64,000 nucleotides of DNA, taken from positions 2,326,489 to 2,390,488 of the forward strand of contig OX419339.1 in assembly GCA_948470475.1 (NCBI GenBank), given 5' to 3'. The number at the start of each line of letters is the position of its first letter. Position 1 is the stretch's first letter. Positions 37,693 to 48,144 of this stretch are shown piece by piece. The position numbers and the translations under genes are program-made. Source of the DNA: Galaxea fascicularis. Its lineage: Eukaryota; Cnidaria; Anthozoa; Scleractinia; Euphylliidae. The notes beneath the pieces are model-generated. The model did not search any database. It was not told the DNA's origin and saw nothing but the letters and a program-made list of their open reading frames with translations.

Positions 37693-38374
37693 GTCTAAAT
37701 GGCCGGCAGCCGGTCAAGGTTGTAAAAACACTAAATGGCCGGCGGTCCGATTCGGGCTCCCTTTCAAGGGCTTTGTTTTCCTTAGACTTGGTACTTCGGG
37801 GAGATTTAGTGTGAATTAGGTTAGGGATTAGGGCTAGGAGTCAAGGAATATGGGCATGTACTAAAACCCGAAACAACGAAACGAAACGACCGAAACGAAA
37901 CGACCGAAACCACCGAAACGAAACCACCGAAACAATGTGATTACATGGATTTTTTGGTCTCCTATATTCTGTTCTTGTAATTCACAATCTCCTCCACTAC
38001 TATACAGTTTAAACGTAGTCTCAGGGAGACAAGTAGCGATACTGACTGAGACGTTATCAGTGAATACTTCGATTCTTTCCCTAACTTTTCAATTATTTTC
38101 CTTTCTTTTCTTTTCCTATCTGCTTTGGTCGGTGCTCCGCTCTAAAAATACATAAAAAAATACGAAACAATTTTCTTTCTTGAAGTCCTAAATGTAAGAT
38201 AATTCTGTCTTTTGCTGGCTCGTGGCTTCGTTTCGTTCGTTTCGGTTGTTTCGCTTGTTTCGGTGGTTTCGTTTCGGTCGTTTCGTTTCGTTGTTTCGGG
38301 TTTTAGTACATGCCAGGAATATGGACGTTTGTTATTAGGCTTGAAGATTTTGACCGGCTGACGGTCATTTAGAC
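37693..38374. mobile_element. Outer DNA element carrying a nested element
   Basis: Ends GTCTAAATGGCCGGCAGCCG at the left and, inverted, GTCTAAATGACCGTCAGCCG at the right (two mismatches), both continuing with GTCAA. An additional TAAATGGCCGGC copy lies inside the left part. The 462-bp element at 37853-38314 is inserted within it. Target duplication not resolved. Confidence 0.55.
37853..38314. mobile_element. MULE-like MITE, 462 bp, 9-bp target duplication
   Basis: Perfect terminal inverted repeats of about 49 bases start GGCATGTACTAAAACCCGAA and continue as ACGAAACG-type words. They are flanked by direct 9-base copies AGGAATATG (37844-37852 and 38315-38323). Long TIRs and a 9-bp duplication fit Mutator-like elements. 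The interior has no transposase ORF. Confidence 0.85.
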
Positions 38375-38689
38375 GATTTGTACTTTGATAGTTTATATTA
38401 ATAAAACTGCATCGCTTTCTTAACGGTTACTTCGATAGTTAAGTCTGTAAATGTCGTCTTTTGTTGAAAATATCATAAATTCGTCAGTTTTTCTCACTCA
38501 CGATCTTCGCCGGGTAGCAGCCGAGCTCGCGTTTCCATCGATAGCTCATTTTTCTGTTGTAATTTCCTTTTAAAAGTAACTTAACCAAAAGGAGATGGTT
38601 GCTAAGCTGAAGAAATGCGATATATAGGTAGCGGTGCATGCTCGTTCAGGAGAAAACATCCATTTGTCTTCAAGGTTGGCCGCCATGTT
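38375..38689. other. Spacer between two DNA elements
   Basis: No supported gene or repeat boundary recognised here. Confidence 0.35.
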
Positions 38690-38692
38690 TTA

Positions 38693-39328
38693 GGCACTGT
38701 TTACACGGACGCGGTTTCATTTGTAACCGCATCGGTTTCGATGCGGTTACACCTTTCGTTTACACGGAGCCGGCCGAGTTCGTTATCAAAACCGGGTCGT
38801 TTTGAAAACGCTTTCAAAAGTGGAGCGTTTTCAAAACGATACGGTTTCGAGGTCGTGTAAACGGCGAAACCGCATCGATTTGAAAACGGTCTGGCTCGAA
38901 AATGGCTGGCTCGCGAAGTAAATATGGTAAATCTCGCACGGAGTGCAGCGCTTTGCTGCACAATCACAACTTTGATCTGTGGTTTAACTTCGCTTTTGCT
39001 GCTTTCGTGTATTTTACTATAAACCGAGAGCCATACCGCAATAACAGGCAGAGATGTCTTGAAATGTTGACTTTTTCGTCGATACGGTCCTGCAGAGTAA
39101 CGAAGAGAAAAGCCAAACGACGATTCTGGATTCGGCCTCATGTCTGGTCAAATCTAGATCCAATTGACGAAGCACAAAGGCCTGAGAAAGAGATCGCCTT
39201 GACATAAACGGTTGGATTTAACGGTTGGATAGGTTCCGTGTAAACTCTTTGAAACCGTGTCGTTTTCGATGCAGTTTCTAGATCATGAAACCGTTTCGAT
39301 TGGAAACCGCGTCCGTGTAAACGTAGCC
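38693..39328 (+). mobile_element. PIF/Harbinger deletion derivative, 636 bp, TTA target duplication
   Basis: Ends GGCACTGTTTACACGGACGC and, inverted, GGCTACGTTTACACGGACGC, both continuing GGTTTC. They are flanked by TTA at 38690-38692 and 39329-39331, the 3-bp site of PIF/Harbinger elements. The plus strand 38902-39207 encodes a short relic with AKRRFWIRP, like the start of Harbinger nucleases, but the catalytic part is gone. Subterminal GAAACCG words repeat throughout. Confidence 0.82.
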
Positions 39329-39379
39329 TTAAATGTGCGCGCGTCAGCACCGTCATGACGTAAACCAAGGAAGCGAGGC

Positions 39380-39850
39380 ATTCCGTTCCACCTCCATAGT
39401 AAACTTTGCTGATGGGTGGCAATGGTTTAGGGTGTCAAGAAAAATTCCGGCTGCTGCTATGTCGGGCATGATGGTGAAGGTGTCATCCACATATCGTCGA
39501 TAATAGGAGGGCAATTTGTCATCTTGATCGAGTTTATCTTCAATGAAGCACATAAAAACATTGGCGAGCAGAGGACCTAGAGGGGATCCCATTGCGACGC
39601 CATCTAAAAGCCTGGTGGTTTCTAGAGGTCCCCTTGCCACACTTTCTACTTTTTTTAACCTGTAAATATATTAGGAAAAAGGCAAAATAAACAAATGAAT
39701 AATAAATAAATAATAATCTGTTTGCTCATAGAGATTTCCATTGAACTGAAATAGTTGGTTCTTAGTGGCTGCGTTGAGTAGTTCAATTAGCTGGTCTCTG
39801 GATAGGTTCAGTTCATGGGTCGTGTGAAACCAGTCATCATTAATTGCGAT
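39380..39850 (-). mobile_element. Penelope-like element RT fragment
   Basis: The minus strand encodes LIELLNAATKNQLFQF and GNLYEQTD (39850-39715), then after about 100 bases of extra sequence DGVAMGSPLGPLLANVFMC, LPSYYRRYVDDTF and HCHPSAKFTMEV (39640-39380). The order and the GVAMGSPLGP and YVDDT motifs match Penelope-like reverse transcriptases. The extra sequence between LYEQTD and DGVAMGSP is either an insertion or a rearrangement. No intact ORF. Confidence 0.78.
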
Positions 39851-39957
39851 GGATCTATTGAGTTTCTACGCCTCTGCCAAAACTTCGATCTCACACCGAC
39901 CTTTGCAAGTCGACAAAGGAAGGAAAACTAAGTGGAAGAAATCGTCTGCAGCCTTTG

Positions 39958-39998
39958 CCTTATGCTTATGTTTATGCTTATGCTTATGCTTATGTCAA
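39958..39998. repeat. Hexanucleotide CTTATG microsatellite
   Basis: About six TTATGC units, one with a substitution. Confidence 0.8.
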
Positions 39999-40059
39999 AG
40001 TGTGAACCTCCGTAAACGAATCACGCATCATGGAGTACAGAAACTGGTCAAATTTAAGC

Positions 40060-40860
40060 GGTGAAACGAGCGATTCCCCGTTCGTGCTGGTCGAATAATC
40101 TCGGGTAAGTTGGCGAAGAAAGAAAAGAAATTTATCTACGCGGCTGCTGCTGGTGATTTGAAGTGGATACTCCTCTTTTTTGGGAATTTAATGGCCTTCG
40201 AACGGCGACTGGTTCGATCTTGAGTCACCAGCCTTCCCTTTATTTAGAATGGACAGTGACCTCGGATTTAAAAAAGGTATTGCATTTAGACGTTCCAGAA
40301 AGTGATAAGAAACAGTAGAGTGAAGGTAGGAAGGCTTTATTTGGCTAGATTATTAATATTTCCACCGCTACTCGGTTCGTTGGAATTCTAGGTTTTTAAC
40401 GGCCAATTTTTTTTATATCAACTTTTGATGACACATACCACGATTGGGCTGCCTGTGGTCAGACCTAATCATTCGGCATTCGGCATATACCATGGCAACC
40501 ATATGACGCATTCAGTTGAGCCCCTAAAATCGAAATCTTTTATCTTATATAAAAAAAACAGTTCGGTGAAATCTTCTCAAACTTCTATATTATATGTTAC
40601 CATGAATGGTCGTCAAAACATTTCAGTTTAAAAAAATTCTGTAGGGCAGATCAAGAATAAAACTACTTTTTGATTGTTGCTTTCTTATTTTTTTTCCTAC
40701 CTACAGAATTTTTTAAAAAGTCGGACTATATACGCAGTCAATTGATCTTAGTTGTTACCGAAAAAATGAAATAAATTTACTAAGCGAAAGCGTAAATATA
40801 AGCAACTAAAGTTACGAAACTTCAAAAATTTCGAGTTCACAAGATTAGCATTTGAGCATG
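40060..40860. other. Unassigned intergenic stretch
   Basis: No supported gene. Short ORFs only. Confidence 0.35.
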
Positions 40861-40938
40861 CGCGACACGGGGGGGAAGGGGGGGGGGGGCGGTGGGTGAT
40901 TTCTGGTCAGCAAGTTTTTTTTTCTAGCAACCTGGTGG

Positions 40939-41029
40939 GCAGGATATTTTTTTCCCTCCTAAATGCTCTGCAGGATATTTTTTTCTCTCCTCATTTCTCT
41001 GCAGGATTTTTTTTCCCTCAAAAAAGTGT
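40939..41029. repeat. 31-base tandem repeat, three copies, after a G-run
   Basis: Units starting at 40939, 40970 and 41001 share GCAGGATATTTTTTTCCCTCC. A G-rich run (40868-40890) lies just upstream. The ORF at 40896-41147 translates the repeat and is not taken as a gene. Confidence 0.75.
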
Positions 41030-41735
41030 TGTGTTTATATTTACAGAATGTATTTACATTTACATTGTGGTTATTGCAGTAATAGTTTTAATATGGAGCT
41101 GCAAAGCCTTAAAATGTTATAAGCTATACAAAATCACTCTTGTATAGCTACATGTTTTCGGAATGTCATTCTTTAGAATCATTTAATATTACCTAATAAC
41201 AATATTCTCATGTTATAAAGTGATGCTCCAGAGGTAGATTTGAAAATGTTTAGCTTCTTAATTAAAAAAGCTAAAAATAGCAAAAAGCAGTTCAGAAATG
41301 CTCATAGCATGGTAATTACTGCTAGAATCATTAGTTACAATTTAAGAGTGGACTGAAATCTCCAAAACAAATGTGTTATATATTGTCATATGTTATATAA
41401 GACATTGCAAAAACCTTATATGTCAATAGAAAGTAATTACATGACAATGCTTCAGTTGAAAAGATTAAAAATGAACAAATTATTTTTCTTTGTCTAATAA
41501 AATTTGCATATTTTCATGGCTAGTCTGACACGCATGTTTCGTCTCTGCCAAGAGACTCATCAGAGACCTTTCGGTGAAATCAGGCTAGCTCGTCAAACAT
41601 CGCGTTTGAAGTCCCGCTAGCATTTAGGTGATGGCAATCTGGTCTTATATCACACAAGGATTCCCAATTGCGTAACAAAACGTGCAAAGTTCAATGCATA
41701 ATAAAACTTGATAATAAAACTTGATTCTTCAAATA
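41030..41735. other. Unassigned AT-rich stretch
   Basis: No supported gene. A GTTTCGTCTCTGCCAAGAGA segment near 41537 looks like part of a dispersed repeat. Confidence 0.3.
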
Positions 41736-41739
41736 GAAA

Positions 41740-42050
41740 AATGGCGAGCCAGCAAGCCAGAAATCCCTGATCCCAATAACCGCAAGCTACCTAAGGAACT
41801 GTAGGCTAACTGCAGTGCTAACTAGGCTAGCCAATGTGTAATTTAGGCTAACCGTATTGGCTTGCATGACTCCTATGACTGGAGCCATGTGAACCGAGCA
41901 AGCAAGAAATCCGTTATCCCATTATAAAGGCAAACCGCAAGCTACCTAAGCTAACTGTAGGCCAACCGGTGTGACGTTTAGGCTAACCAGAGTGTTATGT
42001 AGGCCAATCAATGAGTTATTTTAATAGGCTAACCAGAGTGTGGACCAGAG
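41740..42050. repeat. Two-copy direct repeat rich in AGGCTAACC
   Basis: Blocks at about 41745-41860 and 41895-42000 share GAGC..GCAAG, AGAAATCC, ACCGCAAGCTACCTAAG and GTTTAGGCTAACC words. AGGCTAACC and AGGCCAA words recur to 42050. Confidence 0.6.
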
Positions 42051-43130
42051 TGGCTCAGGTCCACCGAGGATGACCCCTTTCTTCGGCACGTACATCCATG
42101 CGAAAGCCATTTTAGCCGCATCACAGGCAATGATTGAATTTGACCATTTGCATAAGTCCTAAACCAATAAAATATAGTAGTTTTTCCAGAAATCAAGCTC
42201 CTGTGTTCTACTCGGATACTTTCGTTAAATTCATTCAACTTTTCCCAGAAACGCTGCAATAAATTTAAGGTTTTCGCACTCTTTTCGTTTAGTCATGTGA
42301 TCGACAAATGTTTCCTTTTCACGGTTTTTCTTTCTCTATGTTTCTTTCTTTCATTTGCTTTTGGTTCAGATTCTCAGTTCGTGGTCGCAGTGTTTTTAAT
42401 AAAACAATTATTCTTCTCAGGCTTGCTGAAATGATAAATAACCAACGAGGCGCGTAGCGCCAAGCTGGTTATTTGGTTAAATATTCCCCGAGACGAGACC
42501 AATATTCACAGAAGGCGAGTTTCTAATTCACTCAAACAACGGCACCATGTGCGAATTTGATTAAAATGAAGACATAATTTCAGTTCATCAAACTAGAACA
42601 TCAATCGTCTCACCGAATCCTGAGGGATAATCGAAAGAAATATCATGGTTACAAGAGAAATATCCTGAGCCTCTTGAAGTTTATCTGATGTGTGGCACAG
42701 AACCTGGAACCGCGGCCGAGTAGAATAACAAAATCAACGAGAGCAGCGATTCCTCTCGTCTTTATTTAACGTGACACTTGTAAAAATTGTTAACTATCTA
42801 TAGGGCGTTTTCTTATATGTGAGTTTAGGTTCTTTTAATCAATCTTATCCTGGGAAATCCCGCGGAATATTGCTTGGCACTTAGCCGACGAGGGCTTAGA
42901 CCGAGTTGTCTTTGTCAATGTAACAATTATTCTGTGAAATCGTGCGAATAATTGCGTTCAACGAAGTGGAACGCAAGCCTAATTTTTGCCTGTGGCTTTC
43001 AGGAGTTGGCATGCCTGTGTATAATTCACATTCCTGTAAGGACAGTAAGGACACCAAAATGGCCGCCCCGCTTGATTTTTGCAGGGGTATGTCACGGCCA
43101 GTAAACTGGTAACGCAATTAAGATATGTGA
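42051..43130. other. Unassigned intergenic stretch
   Basis: No supported gene or bounded repeat. Confidence 0.35.
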
Positions 43131-43196
43131 GACATGTGATGTGACAAACATGTGCTCATGAGACATGTGATGTGAGATGTGACAAACATGTGAATA
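43131..43196. repeat. ACATGTGATGTGA tandem repeats
   Basis: Several imperfect copies of GAGACATGTGATGTGACAAA in direct order. Confidence 0.75.
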
Positions 43197-43260
43197 TGAG
43201 AGCAGGCTATGTCAACTTCGGACTTTCTTTCCATGTGCTCTCGATACCTCAGCAGCGTTG

Positions 43261-43615
43261 GATTTACTCAAGGATTTACTGTATGTGCCGTGGAACTTTG
43301 AGGCTGGGTAAGTATTACATTGACTAGTCCTGTCGAGTATGATGTTATTTGAACGTTCGTTCGAATTTTCTTTGATTCCTGCATACGTTGTAGCTGAGCG
43401 CGTTTAACATCCAGCGCTAGACTGACAACACAGAACACGCTGGAGTGGTAAACAATTCCGTCAGATTTCAATAAATGTTAACCTCATAGTAGCCTGCGAA
43501 CAAGCTCCTGGTGAGCTCGAACGAACGTTTAAATAACATCAATCTCGAAAGGACTATTCAATATAATACTTACCCAGCCTCAAAGTTCCATGGCAAAGCA
43601 TACAGTAAGTCCCTC
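43261..43615. repeat. Long inverted repeat, ~95-base arms, ~150-base loop
   Basis: The left arm (about 43270-43363) contains GGAACTTTGAGGCTGGGTAA and ATGTTATTTGAACGTTCGTT. The right arm (about 43515-43612) contains their inverses with scattered mismatches. The arms suggest a foldback element or the two TIRs of a small MITE. No ORF spans it. Confidence 0.78.
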
Positions 43616-45071
43616 TAACATTGAACGCACTCTATAATTTGTGATTACTGCTAGTTGTAAATGTTTTCTTTATGTAACAGTTTGTTTATTTATTTAGCTC
43701 GGTCGATGTCCAACTAGCACTCTACGTCCTCCATATATTACCGAGTTAAAAATAAAAGTACTCTCATTACCTTCTAAATTTTCCCTGACATTTCGACATC
43801 ATCTGAGACCAAATGAACGGACGCGCAACTCAGATGAATGTTTTGACAAGTAGCAAGTAATTTTAATAGCTGCTTCTGAGCCTTTTACACACGGAGTTTG
43901 ATTAAACGACCTTCTGTCAGTGAATTTTCAAAGCCGTGACACAACTTATTTTTTCCTTTCTCCGGTGTAATTACTCTTCAAAGTTCAGGATTCAGGTACC
44001 TTACAAAAATACTAGTTCTAACAATAAAGTAAAAAAAATAGGATGCAATGAATACAAGATGAAAAACCGACCGATTCAACATCTTGCACACCGTTTTATT
44101 CACCTGAGGTGATTGTCATTATCAATTGATGCTCACCTCGCCTTTGGGGAAGAATTGTCAAATATGATATATGCAACGGCCAAAACATAATCAAAGGCCT
44201 TTTTTGAAGCTCCAGTAAATCTAAGCTGGAAAGCTGGAAAAGCTCGACAGTTTTTCCAGAAAAACTCTTCAAAAGAGAAAAGTTAAAAATAGAAAAGTGT
44301 CAAAATTGGAATGCCGTGCGGAACCTACGCTCAAATCTGTAGGCTTGTTAATTACTGTTAAAAGATGAGTTGTTGAAAAGTAGGTACTCTAAAAGTGTGG
44401 TATGTAATAATAAAAAAAAATGAAAAAAGTTCGATGGAACTTCGTTGACAATTTAAAAAAAATAAAACGATGATGGCTGTTGCTCGTGATTATTATCATA
44501 TGGTAGCAATCCATCCCTTCCTTGACACAAATTATCGGCTCTCTTTTGACCGTTAAATAAACCGAGCACTGTATTACAGTGCGACTATTTCAACCAGGGC
44601 CACCCAGGGAAATTTCCTGTAAACTAGCCAATGAGAATTCCACATCGGAACAATGGATTTTGACAAAATTAATTATGTATGACAAATTTACCCACTATCG
44701 AAGCACAACAAAATTCAAATTGCGGCTATTTTGTTGTTTCATCACTCGAACATTATTGGCCAATTTGTAAAAAAATTCTTGGGTGGCCTTGGTCGGAGTA
44801 CTTGCACTGTAACATTTTTGGCAGTAGATCAAAATTTCTTCCAAGACCATTTCTGATAATCAATTTTTATGGCAGTCCACGACCCGGGAATACGAAAAGC
44901 TGGAGTAGAAGATAGTGCATTGAAATTCATTTTCACTTGATCCGGCTTTTAATTTGTTTGTAAGCTGCAGTTGTAAGTGCATGGTTTCTTCTCTGCCTCC
45001 AAAGTGAACACTAGTCATCAGTGACCGGGCATCGGTTGTAATTTAACTGATCGGGAAGCTGTATTTTATCC
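43616..45071. other. Upstream region of the GPCR gene
   Basis: About 1.4 kb of AT-rich DNA, presumed to hold the GPCR promoter and 5' UTR. No TATA box was distinguished from the AT-rich background. Confidence 0.35.
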
Positions 45072-46013
45072 ATGGAAATTCTACTTTCTACAGAACTTCC
45101 TAAGAGAAGCGAATTCGTAGTTTGGATAGAGACTATTTTGTTAGCTGTCATTAACGTGGCCGCTTTCTTTGGCAATCTTTCAGTTTGTTATGCCGTGTAC
45201 AGAAACCAGAGGCTTCGCACGCTTCCCAACGTGTTTGTGGTAGCACTGGCTGTGAGTGACATTCTTATATCGACCTGTAGTATGCCATTTGCAGTTATAA
45301 CTCTGTACCGTGGCCGGTGGATTTTCGGTGCCAGTATTTGTTTTTTCCAAGGATTCGTGATGTTTAACTTTGCTCTAGCGTCCCTGGGCACTATGGGGAT
45401 AATAGCTACCAGCCGATATTTCTACGTTGTGAGACCACAAAAGTACATCGCGCTATTTACTAAACGAAGGGTTTTAATGTACATAGCTGCTGTGTGGTGT
45501 ACGGCCCTTGTGGGATCTGTGCCTCCACTATTTTTTGACGAGGTCGGCTATATGTTTCAACCGGCAAAGGCTGAATGCATGTACAAATTTGAAACTAACA
45601 TTGCCTACACCGTCTTCATTGAATTTGTGTTTATAGCAACGCCCTTAACTGTCATCACAGTGTGCTACTCCAAGGTGTTTTACACAGTATCACAATCAAA
45701 TCAAGTTTTCTCGCAACAAAATTTGGACCCTCGTCATGATCAACTTAGAGCAAACGTGGAAGAAGCGAAAGTGACCAAGACCCTAGCGGCAGTGATGGCT
45801 GGTTTCACGTGTTGCTGGCTTCCTATCTGTGTAATGGATTTCATAGATGCCGCGCGAGGGGAACCTACTTTGCCGCGACAGGCCTACCTTACATATGCGT
45901 TTTTAGCTTACTTGAGCAGTACCATTAACCCCATCATATATGGTGCCATGAATAGGTACTTCAGGCAAGAGTACAAGGCTATCATGAAGCGGGCGTTTTG
46001 TTTGAAAATATGA
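45072..46013 (+). CDS. Rhodopsin-family (class A) GPCR, melatonin-receptor-like, single exon
   Basis: Plasma-membrane G-protein-coupled receptor of 313 residues with seven hydrophobic segments. Class A landmarks: FFGNLSV in TM1, LAVSDILI in TM2, RGRWIFG before the TM3 cysteine, TSRYFYVVRP at the end of TM3, AVWCTALVG in TM4, ATPLTVITVCY in TM5, FTCCWLP in TM6 and STINPIIYGAMN in TM7. A loop cysteine (AECMYKF) can pair with TM3. The second NPIIYG-type end and the FRQEYKAI tail resemble melatonin receptors, but the ligand cannot be inferred. The usual DRY is SRY here. The ATG at 45072 precedes TM1 by about 15 residues. No intron is needed. Confidence 0.9.
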   Translation: MEILLSTELPKRSEFVVWIETILLAVINVAAFFGNLSVCYAVYRNQRLRTLPNVFVVALAVSDILISTCSMPFAVITLYRGRWIFGASICFFQGFVMFNFALASLGTMGIIATSRYFYVVRPQKYIALFTKRRVLMYIAAVWCTALVGSVPPLFFDEVGYMFQPAKAECMYKFETNIAYTVFIEFVFIATPLTVITVCYSKVFYTVSQSNQVFSQQNLDPRHDQLRANVEEAKVTKTLAAVMAGFTCCWLPICVMDFIDAARGEPTLPRQAYLTYAFLAYLSSTINPIIYGAMNRYFRQEYKAIMKRAFCLKI

Positions 46014-47050
46014 CATAACTCAGGACTTCTTAAAGGTGAAGGTTCAGAGATGGTACTGGTAATTAAGCTGATAATATTCAGAAAAACCCGGTTCGCTTGT
46101 TCCAATATTACTTCTTAGAATGGCATATTTACCTTGTTTAATATATTATGGGCCCACGTCCCTTACGTTTGAAGGCACAATACGAAAGTTTGCATTCCAA
46201 TTCTGGCGGAACACCTGTTCATAATTTCCTTGCACCATTGGTGGGAAATTCTTCTTTGAAATTGGCCAGAATACATAAACAGTAGTAGTAGTCTCCATTT
46301 GGCTTTAAAAATATGTCCGGATATTTGTCCACGGACATTATAATCCGAAGAGCGGCCGGAGAAAAACTGTGTTCTTGGAGAAACTGATAATGTTCAAGGA
46401 AAAATATCTGAGCATAGTTTTAAAGGGAAATGGAGGCTATTATCTTTGAATTACCATCCTTCAAATATTTTTCGCAACACATATTTGGGGAATATCACCG
46501 CATATTCCCGGTTTTAGCTGGGGCGTATTCAGTCAAGTCATGAGTCTACACCAATAGTGTGCAAGTGAAAATATTTGATGAATTATAATTTAAAATTATC
46601 AAGCGAAATGGCGAGGAATTCGCGATATACTTAGCCTGCGAGGCCGTCAGAAGGCCGAGAGGAATAAGGTGATATTCCGCAAGATTGAACAGGATGATTG
46701 TTTGATTGTTCAACACACTGATAACAAATCACAATTTTGCGTTTATGGCAGAAAAACTGGAAAAGCTTGCGCCATTTTTTCTCCGCGACACAAAGATTTG
46801 TGTCTTAAACAGGATCAGGGTTTGAGCGCCCGGGCCGCACTTCCCTACCCAAGCATCTCTTGAGTACCCCTCCCACCCCCGCCCTTCCCCCTCCCAGGAG
46901 CCGATCAGAGCGCCTGAAAAACGCTTCCCATTTTTTAGTACTGCTAGTTTGCATGTGACGTCATGGCGGCCATGTTGGCTGAGAAGAACAATAGCCTGCC
47001 TCTCCACTGGGAACAAAACTCTATTTGTATGCAAATTCTGAGAAAAAAAA
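46014..47050. other. GPCR 3' flank
   Basis: No further gene supported. The minus ORF at 46729-47157 runs into the MITE at 47055 and includes a GACGTCATGGCGGCCATGTT segment typical of dispersed repeats; it is rejected as a gene. Confidence 0.35.
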
Positions 47051-47054
47051 TTGA

Positions 47055-47386
47055 TAGACCTTTTTACCGATACGGCGGCTATCTTGAATTCTATTGTTTT
47101 GATTGAGAAATTAAGGGATGCCGAGGGGGCAATCGCTGTAAAATTTATCGTATACACAGTTTTCAGGATAAATTTTTACTGTTTGTCTCTCATATTCCAT
47201 AACAAATATCACAATCGTTACATCGTACTGTCACGGTATTTGGTAGTTGTTCCTATGGTTAGCGAAAAATTATTGTTAAAATTTATCACGCCACAGTATT
47301 CTTTATAATTATTTCTCATCTGCTCCCTGGGTATCCCATAATTTCCTCAGAATTCAAGATGGCCGCCGTATCGGTAAAAAGGTCTA
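47055..47386. mobile_element. MITE of 332 bp with 38-base TIRs
   Basis: Ends TAGACCTTTTTACCGATACG, continuing to GAATTCT, inverted at the right with one mismatch in 38 bases. Flanked on both sides by TTGA (47051-47054 and 47387-47390); alternatively the terminal TA is the duplication, as in Tc1/mariner elements. No ORF inside. Confidence 0.85.
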
Positions 47387-47847
47387 TTGATTGTCATCCA
47401 ACATGGCCGCCTTGTCACGTGGTTGAAAATCAAGAATACACTAATCCAAGATTTATCCCAGGGCATTCTGTAGAGCTCTCTGGGAAATTTAGAAGGTTGG
47501 GCTTAGTGATTCAGTTATTCACGGGTAAATGCGTTGTAACTTCTCATAAGTACGAGTTACAAAATTATAATTAGTTACTGTAATTGCTATGATAGAGTGG
47601 TCATTTGATTTTCGCAGGACCAAAACCATTGCAAAGCAATTGCACTAGACGACCGGTCCTCCGCGACAACTGAGTCGCTCCGCTTGTACTGCTTCAAAAC
47701 AAGTCGCTGCGGGACGTCTTTTGATAAAAAGCCATGTGGGTATCAACACGTGAAATTAACATTAAAGACTTTGCACAGTTTTAAATAGATCAACATTGGA
47801 GAGTTTGCACAGTTAGCATAATGCATAGCATAGGATAGTTTTGTATA

Positions 47848-48144
47848 ATGCACTCAACCGAGACGACTGTCACTTGTTTCGCCGACAAGATTCTCGTGAC
47901 TATGGACAAGGGCCTGGTTACTAGCTCTGTGTTTATCGACCTGGTTAAGGCGCGTTCGACACTGTTGACCATCTTGATTAGTAAGTTACAGCATTACGGT
48001 GTTTGCGATGAAGCCTTCCCTGTTTTAAGAACTATTTTTCGGGAAGAAAGCAGTTGGTGTGCCATTATCTCTGGAGTGCTGCAGAGGTCCATCGTCGGCC
48101 CCCTGTTGTTCATTTCTATAATGAGCCTCGACTTTGTGTACTGA
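47848..48144 (+). mobile_element. Degenerate non-LTR RT fragment
   Basis: One open frame of 98 codons reads HSTETTVTCFADKIL, SSVFIDLVKA, ILISKLQHYGVCDEAF and VLQRSIVGPLLFISI. This follows the order of the RT palm (HSTETA, VFIDLKKAFDTVDH, GVPQGSILGPLLF), but the catalytic FDTVDH and PQGS residues are altered. It is a short relic without its ends. Confidence 0.65.

Noticed and set aside
40896..41147. Plus-strand ORF of 83 codons
   Set aside because: Reads through the 31-base tandem repeat; Phe-rich content comes from T-runs.
46729..47157. Minus-strand ORF of 142 codons near the GPCR
   Set aside because: It crosses the boundary of the MITE at 47055 and a dispersed GACGTCATGGCGGCC repeat, and shows no domain.
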